From JBGCDD01 sp045105075 (GTDB lineage Bacteria > Pseudomonadota > Alphaproteobacteria > Rhodobacterales > Rhodobacteraceae), in contig JBGCDD010000066.1 of the NCBI GenBank assembly GCA_045105075.1, positions 1 through 64,000 of the forward strand: 64,000 nt of DNA, given 5' to 3'. The notes under the pieces are model-generated. The model did not search any database. It had not been told where the DNA came from and saw only the letters and a program-made list of their open reading frames with translations. Positions within the stretch are counted from its first letter, which is position 1. Each line of letters begins with the position of its first letter. This document shows, piece after piece, positions 48,057 to 56,701 of the stretch. The translations under genes and the position numbers were made by a program.

Positions 48057-48899
48057 ATGCAGAAAACGCAAAACCGAAAACGGATCGACTTGCCCGTTGG
48101 CGCGGAAAGCCCGCTTGCCACCGCTGTGCGCGGGCGGGATCAGGGCACTGTCGACATGGTGCGCGACGCGCTCAAGTTCAACCACACGATGCTGGCGTTT
48201 CAGCCGATCATGCAGGCACGCCCCCCCCATGACGCCGCTTTCTTCGAAGGTCTTATCCGGGTTCTGGACGCCACCGGGCGGGTGATTCCAGCCAAAGATT
48301 TCATTGGCCAGGTTGAAAACAGCGAACTGGGTCGCGAACTGGATTGTGCCTCGCTTGAGACAGGACTGCGCACGCTGAGCCAAAATGAACATCTTCGACT
48401 GGCCATCAATATGTCGGCGCGATCCATCGGGTATAAGCGCTGGATGCGCATTCTGGATCGATTTCTGAAACGCGACTCCACTTTGGCAGAACGTCTTGTC
48501 CTTGAAATCAATGAAGGCTCTGCGATGACGGTGCCCGAGGTTGTGGCCGATTTCATGTCGGAAATGCAAAGCAAAGGCATTTGCTTCACCCTGGACGATT
48601 TTGGCTCCAGCAGCATCAGCGTGCGCCATTTCCGTGATCTTTACTTTGACGCCGTCAAGCTGCACGGGAGTTTTGTCCGCGGCGTGCATGCCAACCCGGA
48701 CAACAAGGCAGTTGTTGAATCGCTGGTGATGATGGCGCGCAGATTTGAGATGCTGACCATTGCGGCATCGGTCGAGGACAAACGCGATGCGCAGTACCTG
48801 GTTTCAATCGGCGTGGATTGCCTGCAAGGCTATCTTTTTGGCGCGCCCACGGTCAGACCTCCCTGGGTCACTCCTGAAAGTAGCCAAAAAACCGCCTGA
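48057..48899 (+). CDS. EAL-domain (cyclic-di-GMP phosphodiesterase-type) protein
   Basis: A 280-residue stand-alone EAL protein without a GGDEF or sensor domain and without a membrane segment. The EAL signature is EGLIR. The other metal- and base-site residues appear conserved: Asn in LAINMSARS, Glu in LEINEG, DD in LDDFG, Lys in AVKLHGSF, Glu in SVED, and Gln in LQGYLFG. The loop after DDFG and the K-L-H (usually K-I-D) differ from classical enzymes, so activity is likely but could be reduced. ATG 48057 has no close Shine-Dalgarno; GTG 48054 is an alternative. Confidence 0.9.
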   Translation: MQKTQNRKRIDLPVGAESPLATAVRGRDQGTVDMVRDALKFNHTMLAFQPIMQARPPHDAAFFEGLIRVLDATGRVIPAKDFIGQVENSELGRELDCASLETGLRTLSQNEHLRLAINMSARSIGYKRWMRILDRFLKRDSTLAERLVLEINEGSAMTVPEVVADFMSEMQSKGICFTLDDFGSSSISVRHFRDLYFDAVKLHGSFVRGVHANPDNKAVVESLVMMARRFEMLTIAASVEDKRDAQYLVSIGVDCLQGYLFGAPTVRPPWVTPESSQKTA

Positions 48900-48900
48900 T

Positions 48901-50076
48901 CTAAGCCCCAGATTGCTCCAGAAAGGCATGCATCCGGCCCAATGCCTCGCGAATATTGTCTTCGCTGTTGGCATAGCTGATGCGAATATAGCCTTCGCCC
49001 AAGGTGCCAAAATCTGGCCCACCGATCGTGGCGACACCGGTTTGCTCAAGCAGCTCATGGGCCAGTGGCTTCGCGCTCCATCCCGTATCAGAGATATTGG
49101 GAAAGGCATAAAACGCGCCTTTGGGCACAATGCAGCTGACACCGGGCATGGCATTCAGCGCGTCCACCACAATGCGCCGGCGGCTGTCAAAAGCCCGGAG
49201 CATGTCGCCAACCGCATCCTGCGGACCCGTCAACGCCGCCAATGCTGCAAACTGCGCCGGTGTGTTAACACAAGACCACGCATTGACCGCCAGTTTGCGC
49301 ACCTTGTCATAAAGCCCATCAGGCCAGACCGAATACCCCAATCGCCAGCCCGTCATCGCATAGGTTTTGGACCAGCCGTTCAGCAAGATCAGGCGGTCGC
49401 GCACTTCGGGGTAGGACAGCAACGACACGTGTTCCTCGCCATCATAAAGCATTTGATCATAAATCTCATCCGACAGAACCGCGACGTCTGGATACGCGTC
49501 GAGCCCTGCAACCAACGCGTCAATCTCGGCCTTTGGGGTTACACCGCCACACGGGTTTGCCGGAGAATTCAAGATGATAAGCCGTGTTCTGGGGGTGATC
49601 AGCGACAAGGTCTCTTGCGCTGAAATACCAAAGCCTTGGGTTTCACGGATCGGCACAGGAACCGGCGTCGCACCGGTGAATTCGATCATTGAGCGATAGA
49701 TTGGAAACCCAGGATCAGGATAGAGGATCTCGACGCCCGGCGCGCCAAACATCAAAATCGCCGAAAACATCGTCACTTTGCCGCCCGGAACCACCATGAT
49801 GTTTTCGCCCGACACGTCGACCTCAAATCGTCGGTGCAGATCTGCGGCAACCGCCTCGCGCAGGGGCGCAATTCCGTTGGCTGCGGTATAGCCATGTTGA
49901 CCGTCGCGCAACGCTTTGACGGCGGCTTCAACAATATGCTCGGGTGTGGGGAAATCCGGCTGACCAATGCCCAAGTTAATCACATCGCTGCCTTGAGCCG
50001 CCAAGGCCTGCGCCCGCGCCAGCACGGCGAACGCGTTTTCTTCTCCGATGCGATCAAACCCGTCTGCTGTTATCAT
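48901..50076 (-). CDS. Class I/II pyridoxal-phosphate aminotransferase
   Basis: A 391-residue fold-type I aminotransferase of the aspartate aminotransferase superfamily. NLGIGQPDFPTPEHI, NSPANPCGGVTP, the SDEIYD Asp/Tyr pair, SKTYAMTGWRLGY with the PLP lysine, and the C-terminal YIRISYA with the substrate Arg are all present. The amino-acid specificity cannot be read from sequence. Neighbours are an EAL gene (convergent) and a GntR regulator gene on the same strand; a link to the regulator is possible. Confidence 0.92.
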   Translation of the reverse strand: MITADGFDRIGEENAFAVLARAQALAAQGSDVINLGIGQPDFPTPEHIVEAAVKALRDGQHGYTAANGIAPLREAVAADLHRRFEVDVSGENIMVVPGGKVTMFSAILMFGAPGVEILYPDPGFPIYRSMIEFTGATPVPVPIRETQGFGISAQETLSLITPRTRLIILNSPANPCGGVTPKAEIDALVAGLDAYPDVAVLSDEIYDQMLYDGEEHVSLLSYPEVRDRLILLNGWSKTYAMTGWRLGYSVWPDGLYDKVRKLAVNAWSCVNTPAQFAALAALTGPQDAVGDMLRAFDSRRRIVVDALNAMPGVSCIVPKGAFYAFPNISDTGWSAKPLAHELLEQTGVATIGGPDFGTLGEGYIRISYANSEDNIREALGRMHAFLEQSGA

Positions 50077-50130
50077 AGTCGGCCCTGCCCCTGTTTTGAT
50101 GCGTTCTTTTGGCGCAAGCGACCGCGCATG

Positions 50131-50952
50131 TCACGTCTCATTCATCGGATCAGAGCGCCAGGCTTTGCCGTGCGCGCCCTGAACCCGCCGCATGGACATT
50201 TCAAATTGATAAAGCTCTGGACGAAATAGGATTTTGATTACTTCGACAGGGCGGTCCGAGCGGTCAAAAACCACGCGACGTACATCAATCAAAGGCGCTC
50301 CGGCCGGGATTTTCAAGGCGCCGGCGGCCGCTGTATCGGCCAGAGTTGCTGTGATGGTTTGGGTGGCCGAGGCAACCGGCACGCCCGCGCGTTCGAGCAA
50401 AAGCAGCAGCGGCGTTTGCGATGTATCTTGCGTTTCGATCAACGCTCCAATGTCGTCCGGCACCCAGGTGGTCAGATAGCACATCGGTTGATCGCCCAAC
50501 ATGCGCACCCGAAGCGCACGCAAGACCTGCTGATGCGGCGCCAGCGCCAGTTGCTTGGCGATGTCCATGGGCGTCGTGACATAGCCAAAGGCCAAAACCT
50601 GAACCGATGTGGTGCGCCCGATATGTTCAACACTTTCAAGCAGCCCATCGATCGACGCCTTGAGCGGCGCGGGAGCAATGCTGGATGACACCCGTGTCCC
50701 GCTGCCGCGTTGTCGATGGACCAAACCGGCCAGCGCCAACTCACTCAGCGCCCGCCGCGCGGTGATGCGTGAAACGCCAAAAATCTTGCACAGATCGATT
50801 TCACCAGGGACGCGCGCGCCGGCCTGCAAATCGCCAGATTGAATTTGCGCGCGCAGAATCACAAACAACTGCTGATAAAGCGGCACCTTGGAGTTGCTGT
50901 CCAATCGCTGATGCGTTTCTTGGAACATCGACTGAGCGTTGTTTTGGGTCAT
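50131..50952 (-). CDS. GntR family (HutC/UTRA) transcriptional regulator
   Basis: A 273-residue one-component regulator. The N-terminal winged helix is at about 22-92 (PLYQQLFVILRAQIQSGDL, GVSRITARRALSELALAGLV, RQRGSGTRV). The C-terminal UTRA ligand-binding domain is at about 110-255. HutC-type members sense small metabolites. It is divergent from the FAD monooxygenase operon with a 95-bp gap, the usual layout for a local regulator, so it probably controls that operon and itself. Confidence 0.92.
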   Translation of the reverse strand: MTQNNAQSMFQETHQRLDSNSKVPLYQQLFVILRAQIQSGDLQAGARVPGEIDLCKIFGVSRITARRALSELALAGLVHRQRGSGTRVSSSIAPAPLKASIDGLLESVEHIGRTTSVQVLAFGYVTTPMDIAKQLALAPHQQVLRALRVRMLGDQPMCYLTTWVPDDIGALIETQDTSQTPLLLLLERAGVPVASATQTITATLADTAAAGALKIPAGAPLIDVRRVVFDRSDRPVEVIKILFRPELYQFEMSMRRVQGAHGKAWRSDPMNET

Positions 50953-50977
50953 AACTCACCTGAGAGGGACGCGTGTC

Positions 50978-51003
50978 ATTATCCTAATTGCCAAATTGTC
51001 CTA
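50978..51003. promoter_or_regulatory. Direct repeat ATTRTCCTA in the GntR/monooxygenase intergenic region
   Basis: ATTATCCTA (50978-50986) and ATTGTCCTA (50995-51003) repeat with a 17-bp period. They lie midway between the two divergent starts. The form is unlike usual GntR palindromes; it may be an RNA polymerase or operator element. Confidence 0.3.
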
Positions 51004-51047
51004 GCGATATATCATTTTAAAGATGTGCATCTGCGACCAAGTTTAGA

Positions 51048-52226
51048 GTGAATTTCCAACGCGATCCCGTCGTGATTGTCGGCGCCGGGCCTGTTGGGCT
51101 GACATTGGCGTGGCGGCTTTCTCAGGCCGGGATGCGCGTCAAGGTGTTTGAGGCAGAGGCCGAAATTCCACAACAACTGCGCGCTTCGACCTTCCATCCG
51201 CCGACTTTGGACATGTTTGACGCATCCGGCATCACCGATGCGTTGATAAGCCAGGGCCGCATCACACCGACATGGCAGGTGCGCATGCTTGAAACTGGGG
51301 ACCGCGCCGAATTCAACTTGGGCGTGCTGCGCGATGACACGGCCCATCCCTATCGGTTGCAATGTCCGCAGGCCGAACTCAGCCGGACTTTGCTGGCCCG
51401 TTTGCCTGACGATTGCGTTACGTTTTCGGCGCCCGTCAGTTCCGTAGACCAAGACCATGATGGCGCGTTTGTCACGGTCAATCAACGGCGTCACCGCGGC
51501 GCGGTGATTGTCGGCTGTGACGGCGCGCGCAGCATTGTGCGCCGGGCAATGGGGGTTGCATTTGACGGCGAAACATACCCCGAAAACACGGTTCTGGTCA
51601 CGTCGGGTTTTGCGTTTGAAGATCACATCCAAGGCCTGAGTGGCGTCAATTACATCTGGAAAGCTGGCGGCACGTTTTCGCTTTTGCGCCTGCCTGATCT
51701 GTGGCGCATTTCGTTGCATCCCGCAGCCGGGCAAAGCATCGAGAACGCTCTGCAAGATGATGCCATTCGCGCCCAGATCCAAGCCGTGGTGCCAGAAGCG
51801 GCCTCGATTGATATCGTTGAAAAACGCATCTACCGCGTGCATCGAAGGGTGGCGACATGTTATCAAAATGGCGCATTGTTCGTGGCCGGCGACGCTGCAC
51901 ATCTGAACAGTCCAAAAGGGGGCATGGGTATGAACGGTGGCATTCACGATGCGTGGGATCTGGCGAACCGCCTGATTGCGGTGGCCAACGGCGAACCCAC
52001 CCGGCACCTTGAAGGCTACGATCGAACCCGGCGTCCGATCGCGCGCGATGACATTTTGCAACAAGCGGATCAAAACCGCGCGCGTATGAATGTGACCGAC
52101 CCCAGCGCACGTTTGGAGCAATTGCGAAAGCTGCAAGCCATTGCCGATAATTGCGAAAAGGCCCGCACGTTTTTGTTGCGCTCATCCATGATAGAAGGGC
52201 TGCGCCGGGCGCAGACGCTCGCATGA
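51048..52226 (+). CDS. Class A FAD-dependent monooxygenase
   Basis: A 392-residue flavoprotein of the aromatic-hydroxylase group (PHBH/UbiH fold). VIVGAGPVGLTLAWRLS (dinucleotide binding), VGCDGARSIVRR (DG motif), and GDAAHLNSPKGGMGMNGGIHDAWDL (GD motif and FAD ribityl contact) are present. Such enzymes hydroxylate phenolic or N-heteroaromatic rings with NAD(P)H and O2. GTG start at 51048. Its stop overlaps the next gene's ATG (ATGA). First gene of a three-gene operon opposite a GntR regulator; the substrate is unknown. Confidence 0.92.
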   Translation: MNFQRDPVVIVGAGPVGLTLAWRLSQAGMRVKVFEAEAEIPQQLRASTFHPPTLDMFDASGITDALISQGRITPTWQVRMLETGDRAEFNLGVLRDDTAHPYRLQCPQAELSRTLLARLPDDCVTFSAPVSSVDQDHDGAFVTVNQRRHRGAVIVGCDGARSIVRRAMGVAFDGETYPENTVLVTSGFAFEDHIQGLSGVNYIWKAGGTFSLLRLPDLWRISLHPAAGQSIENALQDDAIRAQIQAVVPEAASIDIVEKRIYRVHRRVATCYQNGALFVAGDAAHLNSPKGGMGMNGGIHDAWDLANRLIAVANGEPTRHLEGYDRTRRPIARDDILQQADQNRARMNVTDPSARLEQLRKLQAIADNCEKARTFLLRSSMIEGLRRAQTLA

Positions 52227-52945
52227 GCCGGAATTTGGCCATTTTGGGCGGGTGCGGTGGCATCGGTCGTGATTTGGTGGCCACCGCTGCGCAACAGGGC
52301 TTTTGCCCCATCGTGTTTGACTTGCCTGCCTCGCTTGCGCGCCATCCCCTGCCTGGCGTGCAATGCCTGCCCGTAGATGCCAGTGATCCCGCCAGTCTGA
52401 ATGCGGCGGTTCAAGGTATGCCGCCGCTGGATGGGTTTGTGAATTTATGTGGCTTCATGAGCGACGCAGCCCCCGTCACCGAGCAAGACCCCAATGTCTG
52501 GACCAGCGTGATTGACGGCAATTTGAACGCTGCCTTTTTTGCCGCCAAAGCGTTTGCGCCGTTGATCAAAAAGGGCGGCGCCATGGTGCAGACCGGCTCA
52601 GGTTTGGGTCATTTTGCACGCCCGGGTTATGGCCCTTATGCGGTGTCTAAGGCCGGAATCGCTGCGTTGACCCGACAGTTGGCGCTCGAATTGGCGCCCG
52701 ACATCAGGGTCAATTGCGTTGCGCCATCGGCGGTTGATACGGCATTTCTGCGCGGCGGCACCGGGCGATCGGACGAAGATCAAGACATCAACCTGAACCT
52801 TGACGCCTACCGCGCCGCCATACCGCTGCAGCGCATCGCGCTGGCTGAGGATGTGACGGGGCCGATCCTGTTTTTGCTGTCAAACGCCGCTGCCTACATC
52901 ACTGGGCAGGTGTTGCACGTCAATGGCGGGGCTTTCATGCCATGA
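52223..52945 (+). CDS. SDR family oxidoreductase in the monooxygenase operon
   Basis: A 240-residue short-chain dehydrogenase. The N-terminal GGCGGIGRD is a variant of the TGxxxGIG cofactor loop. NLCGF is in place of the canonical NNAG. The catalytic Ser lies in the QTGSGLGHF segment, and YAVSK is the YxxxK pair. The C-terminus (YITGQVLHVNGGAFMP) is typical of FabG-like SDRs. Translationally coupled to the monooxygenase. It may oxidise or reduce an intermediate of the same pathway. Confidence 0.88.
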   Translation: MSRNLAILGGCGGIGRDLVATAAQQGFCPIVFDLPASLARHPLPGVQCLPVDASDPASLNAAVQGMPPLDGFVNLCGFMSDAAPVTEQDPNVWTSVIDGNLNAAFFAAKAFAPLIKKGGAMVQTGSGLGHFARPGYGPYAVSKAGIAALTRQLALELAPDIRVNCVAPSAVDTAFLRGGTGRSDEDQDINLNLDAYRAAIPLQRIALAEDVTGPILFLLSNAAAYITGQVLHVNGGAFMP

Positions 52946-53021
52946 CAATTTGCGGGGTTGTTCAAGCCACTATCAAACGCCGCCAGCCACCACAGATTGC
53001 CCAACAGCCCTGCCTGTCGCG

Positions 53022-53798
53022 ATGAGCGCTTATCGAACGAAAGGGGTCGTCGGGGTGATGGTGCCGCAAGCCAACACCACGGTCGAGCCGGAATTCTGGG
53101 CGATGATGCCTCCCGGTTGGTCGGTGCTGAGTGCGCGGCTGGTGTCTGGGAAAACCGATGTTCATGCCCGTTTGTTGGACTACGGCACGCAATTTGCGGC
53201 CACGGCAGATCAATTTGCAGATGCGCCGATTGATGTGTTGGCAGCAGCTTGCAGTGGCGCCTCCTATCTGATGGGCGCCGCGCAAGAACGCGATGTTGTG
53301 GCCGAGGTTGAGCGACAAAAACGCGTGCCTTTTATCACGTCCGCGCTGGCGTCGGTGGCCGCGTTGCGCCAATTGGGTGCGCGCGACATTGCTTTGCTCA
53401 GCCCCTATCCCCAAAGTTTGACCAAAGCCTCACGCGGGTATTGGCAGGCGCATGGGTTTCGATTGGTCGGCGAGGCCGCACCGCAACCTGTGAAAGATGA
53501 AGGTCACCCGATCTACACCATGACGCCCGCCAGCGTGTTGGCAGCATATCACGCCTTGTCGGACAAAAGGCCTGATGCGGTTTTGATGTTAGGGACCGGC
53601 ATGGCGACGTTGGAGGCGCTGCGTGCCGGGCAAAAACTGGGCTTGGCACCGGCGGTTTCCTGCAACCTGGCCTTGGCCTGGGCGGCTTCGCAGAGCAGTC
53701 GATGGGACGCGTTGAGCGAGGCTGGTTTGGCGGAATGGATCACCGGAGCGTCTTGGCAAGCGCGATTTGAGTGCCTGTTTCCTGAGCCACTGGTCTGA
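53022..53798 (+). CDS. Maleate isomerase/Asp-Glu racemase superfamily protein, second Cys replaced
   Basis: A 258-residue protein of the maleate isomerase/arylmalonate decarboxylase group. VGVMVPQANTTVEPEFWAM is the conserved substrate-carboxylate loop. AAACSGASYLMG holds the first catalytic Cys (C77). The place where maleate isomerases carry the second (SCTNxRT-like) reads MLGTGMATLEA, with no Cys; the Cys at 214 lies in the PxVSxNxA block and is probably not equivalent. A decarboxylase-like or other single-Cys chemistry is possible. The start is inferred from family N-termini; no ribosome-binding site is evident. Third gene after the SDR (76-bp gap). Confidence 0.82.
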   Translation: MSAYRTKGVVGVMVPQANTTVEPEFWAMMPPGWSVLSARLVSGKTDVHARLLDYGTQFAATADQFADAPIDVLAAACSGASYLMGAAQERDVVAEVERQKRVPFITSALASVAALRQLGARDIALLSPYPQSLTKASRGYWQAHGFRLVGEAAPQPVKDEGHPIYTMTPASVLAAYHALSDKRPDAVLMLGTGMATLEALRAGQKLGLAPAVSCNLALAWAASQSSRWDALSEAGLAEWITGASWQARFECLFPEPLV

Positions 53799-53805
53799 GA
53801 CCCGC

Positions 53806-54135
53806 TTAGATCAGGCTCGGATCATCGAGCAAATGGCGCCCGTGTTTGTCTTCGACTTCAATCACCCAAAGATCTGGATCAAAGCCGCGCTGACGGCCAA
53901 GAGTGGCGTCAGCTTCCGCCTCCGTGCCGGTTTGCAGAACGATCCAGGTTTTTTCACCGCTGGTGAGGTCAAAGCTGCGTTGAAACACCAAAGCCTGGCC
54001 ATCCAACGTGTTGAGCTTGATCAAGACAGCCCCCGCAGAATCGTCGCCATGCGACACAACGAACGCGGGAATGTCCAACAAACGCAATCGTGTGAGATAG
54101 GCTTGCACCCAGAAGTCGGCTCTGAGGCGGCTCAT
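53806..54135 (-). CDS. DUF1491 family protein
   Basis: A 109-residue soluble protein. MSRLRADFWVQAYLTRLRLLDIPAFVVSHGDDSAGAVLIKLN and the FDPDLWVIEVED segment define the alphaproteobacterial DUF1491 family. It normally lies downstream of era/recO in these bacteria. It is convergent with the racemase-family gene (7-bp gap). Function unknown. Confidence 0.88.
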   Translation of the reverse strand: MSRLRADFWVQAYLTRLRLLDIPAFVVSHGDDSAGAVLIKLNTLDGQALVFQRSFDLTSGEKTWIVLQTGTEAEADATLGRQRGFDPDLWVIEVEDKHGRHLLDDPSLI

Positions 54136-54225
54136 GGGCGCATCGGAGCGGCGTTTTGGACCTTGGCTATTGTTGGAGCCTCCGGCGGGGATACTTTCAG
54201 CAAGAGGAAAATGTGCGGCACGGCA

Positions 54226-55128
54226 TCAGGCGCCATCTTTGAAATTGAGACCCATTTGGTCATAGCGCTCGGCTTCGTCCAGCCAGTTGGGGCGTACTTT
54301 GACCTGAAGAAAAAGATGGATCTTGCGGCCCAAAAACTCGGTCAATTCTTCGCGCGCAGCTTTTGAGACGGCTTTAATGGTTTCGCCTTTGTGGCCCAAC
54401 ACGATGCCTTTGTGCCCATCGCGCACCACATAGATGATCTGGTCGATGCGGGCGCTGCCATCTTTGCGCTCGTCCCAGGTGTCGGTTTCGACGGTCATTT
54501 GATAAGGCAGTTCCTGGTGCAGGCGCAAAGTCAGCTTTTCGCGCGTCATTTCGGCCGCGATCATGCGCAGCGGCAAATCAGCAATCTGGTCTTCTGGGTA
54601 AAGCCAGGGACCTTCGGGTAGGGCGTCGGCCAGCCACTGGCGCAAGGCGGGCACGCCGTGGCCCTTTTCGGCGGAAATCATGAAGGTCTCTGCAAAATCG
54701 TAAGCTTGGTTCATCTGCTCGGTCAAAGCCAAAAGCGTTTCGGCTTTGACCCTGTCGATTTTGTTGATTGCCAGGGCAACGGGGCGCGTGCCCGCAACCT
54801 CGGCGAGGTTTTCCAGAATGGCACTGACGCCTTCGGTCAGGCCGCGATGGGCTTCGATCAGCAGAACCACGATATCTGCATCCGCCGCGCCGCCCCAGGC
54901 GGCTGCAACCATCGCGCGGTCGAGCCGGCGGCGGGGTTGGAACAGGCCGGGCGTGTCGACAAAGACCAGCTGCGCCTGCCCTTCCATCGCGACACCGCGA
55001 ATGCGCGCGCGCGTGGTTTGCACCTTGTGGGTTACGATGGAAACCTTGGCACCCACCATTTGGTTCAACAGGGTCGATTTTCCGGCGTTGGGTTCGCCGA
55101 TCAGGGCAATGAAGCCGGCTCTGGTCAT
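54226..55128 (-). CDS. era: GTPase Era
   Basis: A 300-residue essential GTPase for 16S rRNA maturation and 30S assembly. G1 is GEPNAGKS at 11-18. G3 is DTPGLF, G4 is NKID, and the C-terminal KH domain (VLGHKGETIKAVSKAAREEL) binds the 3' end of 16S rRNA. Its start overlaps the rnc stop by 4 bp, completing the lepB-rnc-era order typical of proteobacteria. Confidence 0.97.
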   Translation of the reverse strand: MTRAGFIALIGEPNAGKSTLLNQMVGAKVSIVTHKVQTTRARIRGVAMEGQAQLVFVDTPGLFQPRRRLDRAMVAAAWGGAADADIVVLLIEAHRGLTEGVSAILENLAEVAGTRPVALAINKIDRVKAETLLALTEQMNQAYDFAETFMISAEKGHGVPALRQWLADALPEGPWLYPEDQIADLPLRMIAAEMTREKLTLRLHQELPYQMTVETDTWDERKDGSARIDQIIYVVRDGHKGIVLGHKGETIKAVSKAAREELTEFLGRKIHLFLQVKVRPNWLDEAERYDQMGLNFKDGA

Positions 55129-55811
55129 GATGAAACCTCGAGTGTGTCAAGCAGTGCGGCGGCCGCCGCTTGTTCGGCCAGTCGTTTGGACCCGGCCGAG
55201 GCCTGGGCCATTTCGCCAGAGACCAGTTGCACAGCGATGGTGAAAACCGGGGCGTGATCTGGTCCGCTGCGCGAGACTTCGACGTAGTCTGGCGGCTTGT
55301 CACCGCGCGCCTGCACCCATTCCTGAAGCGCAGTTTTGGCGTCACGCGCATCGTCTTTGACAGTTCCGATCCGATTTGACCAAAGCCGCAAGATCAGCGC
55401 ACGTGCGGTTTCAAACCCCGCATCCAGGTAAACGGCGGCAATCACCGCTTCGATCGCATCACCCAAAAGCGCTTGTTTGCGTCGCCCGCCCGACATCATT
55501 TCAGACCGCCCCAGCTTGAGCACTGCGCCCAAATCAACATCGCGGGCCACTTCGGCGCAGGTTTCCTTGCGCACCAGGGCGTTGAAGCGGGGCGCCAGCA
55601 AACCTTCGCTGGCCTCGGTGTCGTGGTCGAGCAACGCCTGGGCCATGACCAGACCCAAAACCCGGTCGCCCAAGAACTCAAGCCGTTGATTATCGCCACG
55701 CGTTGGAGACGACATTGAGCCGTGGGTCAGCGCGCGCACAAGCAGATCAGGTTGAGCAAAGTCATGCCCCAGCCGCGCCTGAAACGCTTTCAGGTCGGCC
55801 GAAAGCTTCAC
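55125..55811 (-). CDS. rnc: Ribonuclease III
   Basis: A 228-residue double-strand-specific endoribonuclease for rRNA and mRNA processing. The RNase III signature is QRLEFLGDRVLG (about 42-53). A second acidic block is in LLGDAIEAVIAAVYLD, and the C-terminal double-stranded RNA-binding domain follows from about 155. I place the start at GTG 55811, overlapping the lepB stop (GTGA), because the in-frame ATG at 55850 lies inside lepB and adds residues foreign to the family. Confidence 0.95.
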   Translation of the reverse strand: MKLSADLKAFQARLGHDFAQPDLLVRALTHGSMSSPTRGDNQRLEFLGDRVLGLVMAQALLDHDTEASEGLLAPRFNALVRKETCAEVARDVDLGAVLKLGRSEMMSGGRRKQALLGDAIEAVIAAVYLDAGFETARALILRLWSNRIGTVKDDARDAKTALQEWVQARGDKPPDYVEVSRSGPDHAPVFTIAVQLVSGEMAQASAGSKRLAEQAAAAALLDTLEVSS

Positions 55812-56644
55812 TCGATTCCCTTGAAGAAGCGGTCGCTGCGCCAGGTCCAAAAGTACAGCATTGACTGACCCGCCGAGCTGAACATGATGCGATCGGCGCG
55901 CCCGATCAGATTTTCGTAAGGCACATAACCAACGCCGCGCGCAGATTGTGGCAGACGGCTGTCGCTGGAATTGTCGCGGTTGTCGCCCATGAAAAAGTAA
56001 TGCCCATCTGGCACGACATAGACGCCGGTGTTGTCGGAATTTTGCGAGCCTATGTTCAATATCGTATGGCTTTTCCCGCCCGGCAGGGTTTCGATGGTGC
56101 GGGTTTTGGTGCAGATTGCGCCTTCGCCGACAGGTCCGTTTTCACACCGCGGGCGCAGGCGCTGTGGTCCTTGCGGCTCGGCGATTTCTTCAAATTGCCC
56201 ACCTTCGCTCAGATCAACCGGTGTATCGTTCAGCTTGAGCACACCATTGGTGACCTGTACGCGATCGCCGGGCAGGCCGATGACGCGTTTGATGAAATCC
56301 TGACCTGACACGGGATGGCGAAACACCACAACATCGCCGCGCTCTGGTTTGCCACCGATGATGCGATCATTGTTGCCCTTGAGAAAACCACACACGTCTT
56401 CTGCATCAATGTTGATGCCGAAACGCGGCATTTTCAGGCTGGGACAGGACGCATAGGAGTAGCCATAGGCCATTTTGTTCACGAACAGAAAGTCACCAAT
56501 CAGCAATGTTTCCTTCATCGAACCGGATGGGATCCAGAACGGTTGGAAAAACAAGGTCCGGAACACGCCTGCAATCAGCAAAGCGTAGACGATGGTCTTT
56601 ATACCCTCGACGATGGGATTTCCCTTGTTTTCAGTCTCGGCCAT
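55808..56644 (-). CDS. lepB: Signal peptidase I
   Basis: A 278-residue inner-membrane serine/lysine protease that removes Sec and Tat signal peptides. An N-terminal transmembrane helix (about 15-33) leads to the catalytic Ser42 in IPSGSMKETL and Lys119 in DFIKRVIGLPGD. GDNRDNSSDSRLPQSARGVGYVP is the conserved box E. The Cys pairs in the insertion (SCPSLK, DVCGFL) look like disulfide partners. Upstream is acpS with a 57-bp gap. Confidence 0.97.
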   Translation of the reverse strand: MAETENKGNPIVEGIKTIVYALLIAGVFRTLFFQPFWIPSGSMKETLLIGDFLFVNKMAYGYSYASCPSLKMPRFGINIDAEDVCGFLKGNNDRIIGGKPERGDVVVFRHPVSGQDFIKRVIGLPGDRVQVTNGVLKLNDTPVDLSEGGQFEEIAEPQGPQRLRPRCENGPVGEGAICTKTRTIETLPGGKSHTILNIGSQNSDNTGVYVVPDGHYFFMGDNRDNSSDSRLPQSARGVGYVPYENLIGRADRIMFSSAGQSMLYFWTWRSDRFFKGIE

Positions 56645-56701
56645 CGGGCTCTCCGGGTTTCGGCTGGGTTGGGGGGTTCATGCGGGGGCAACGCCGTGGT
56701 G

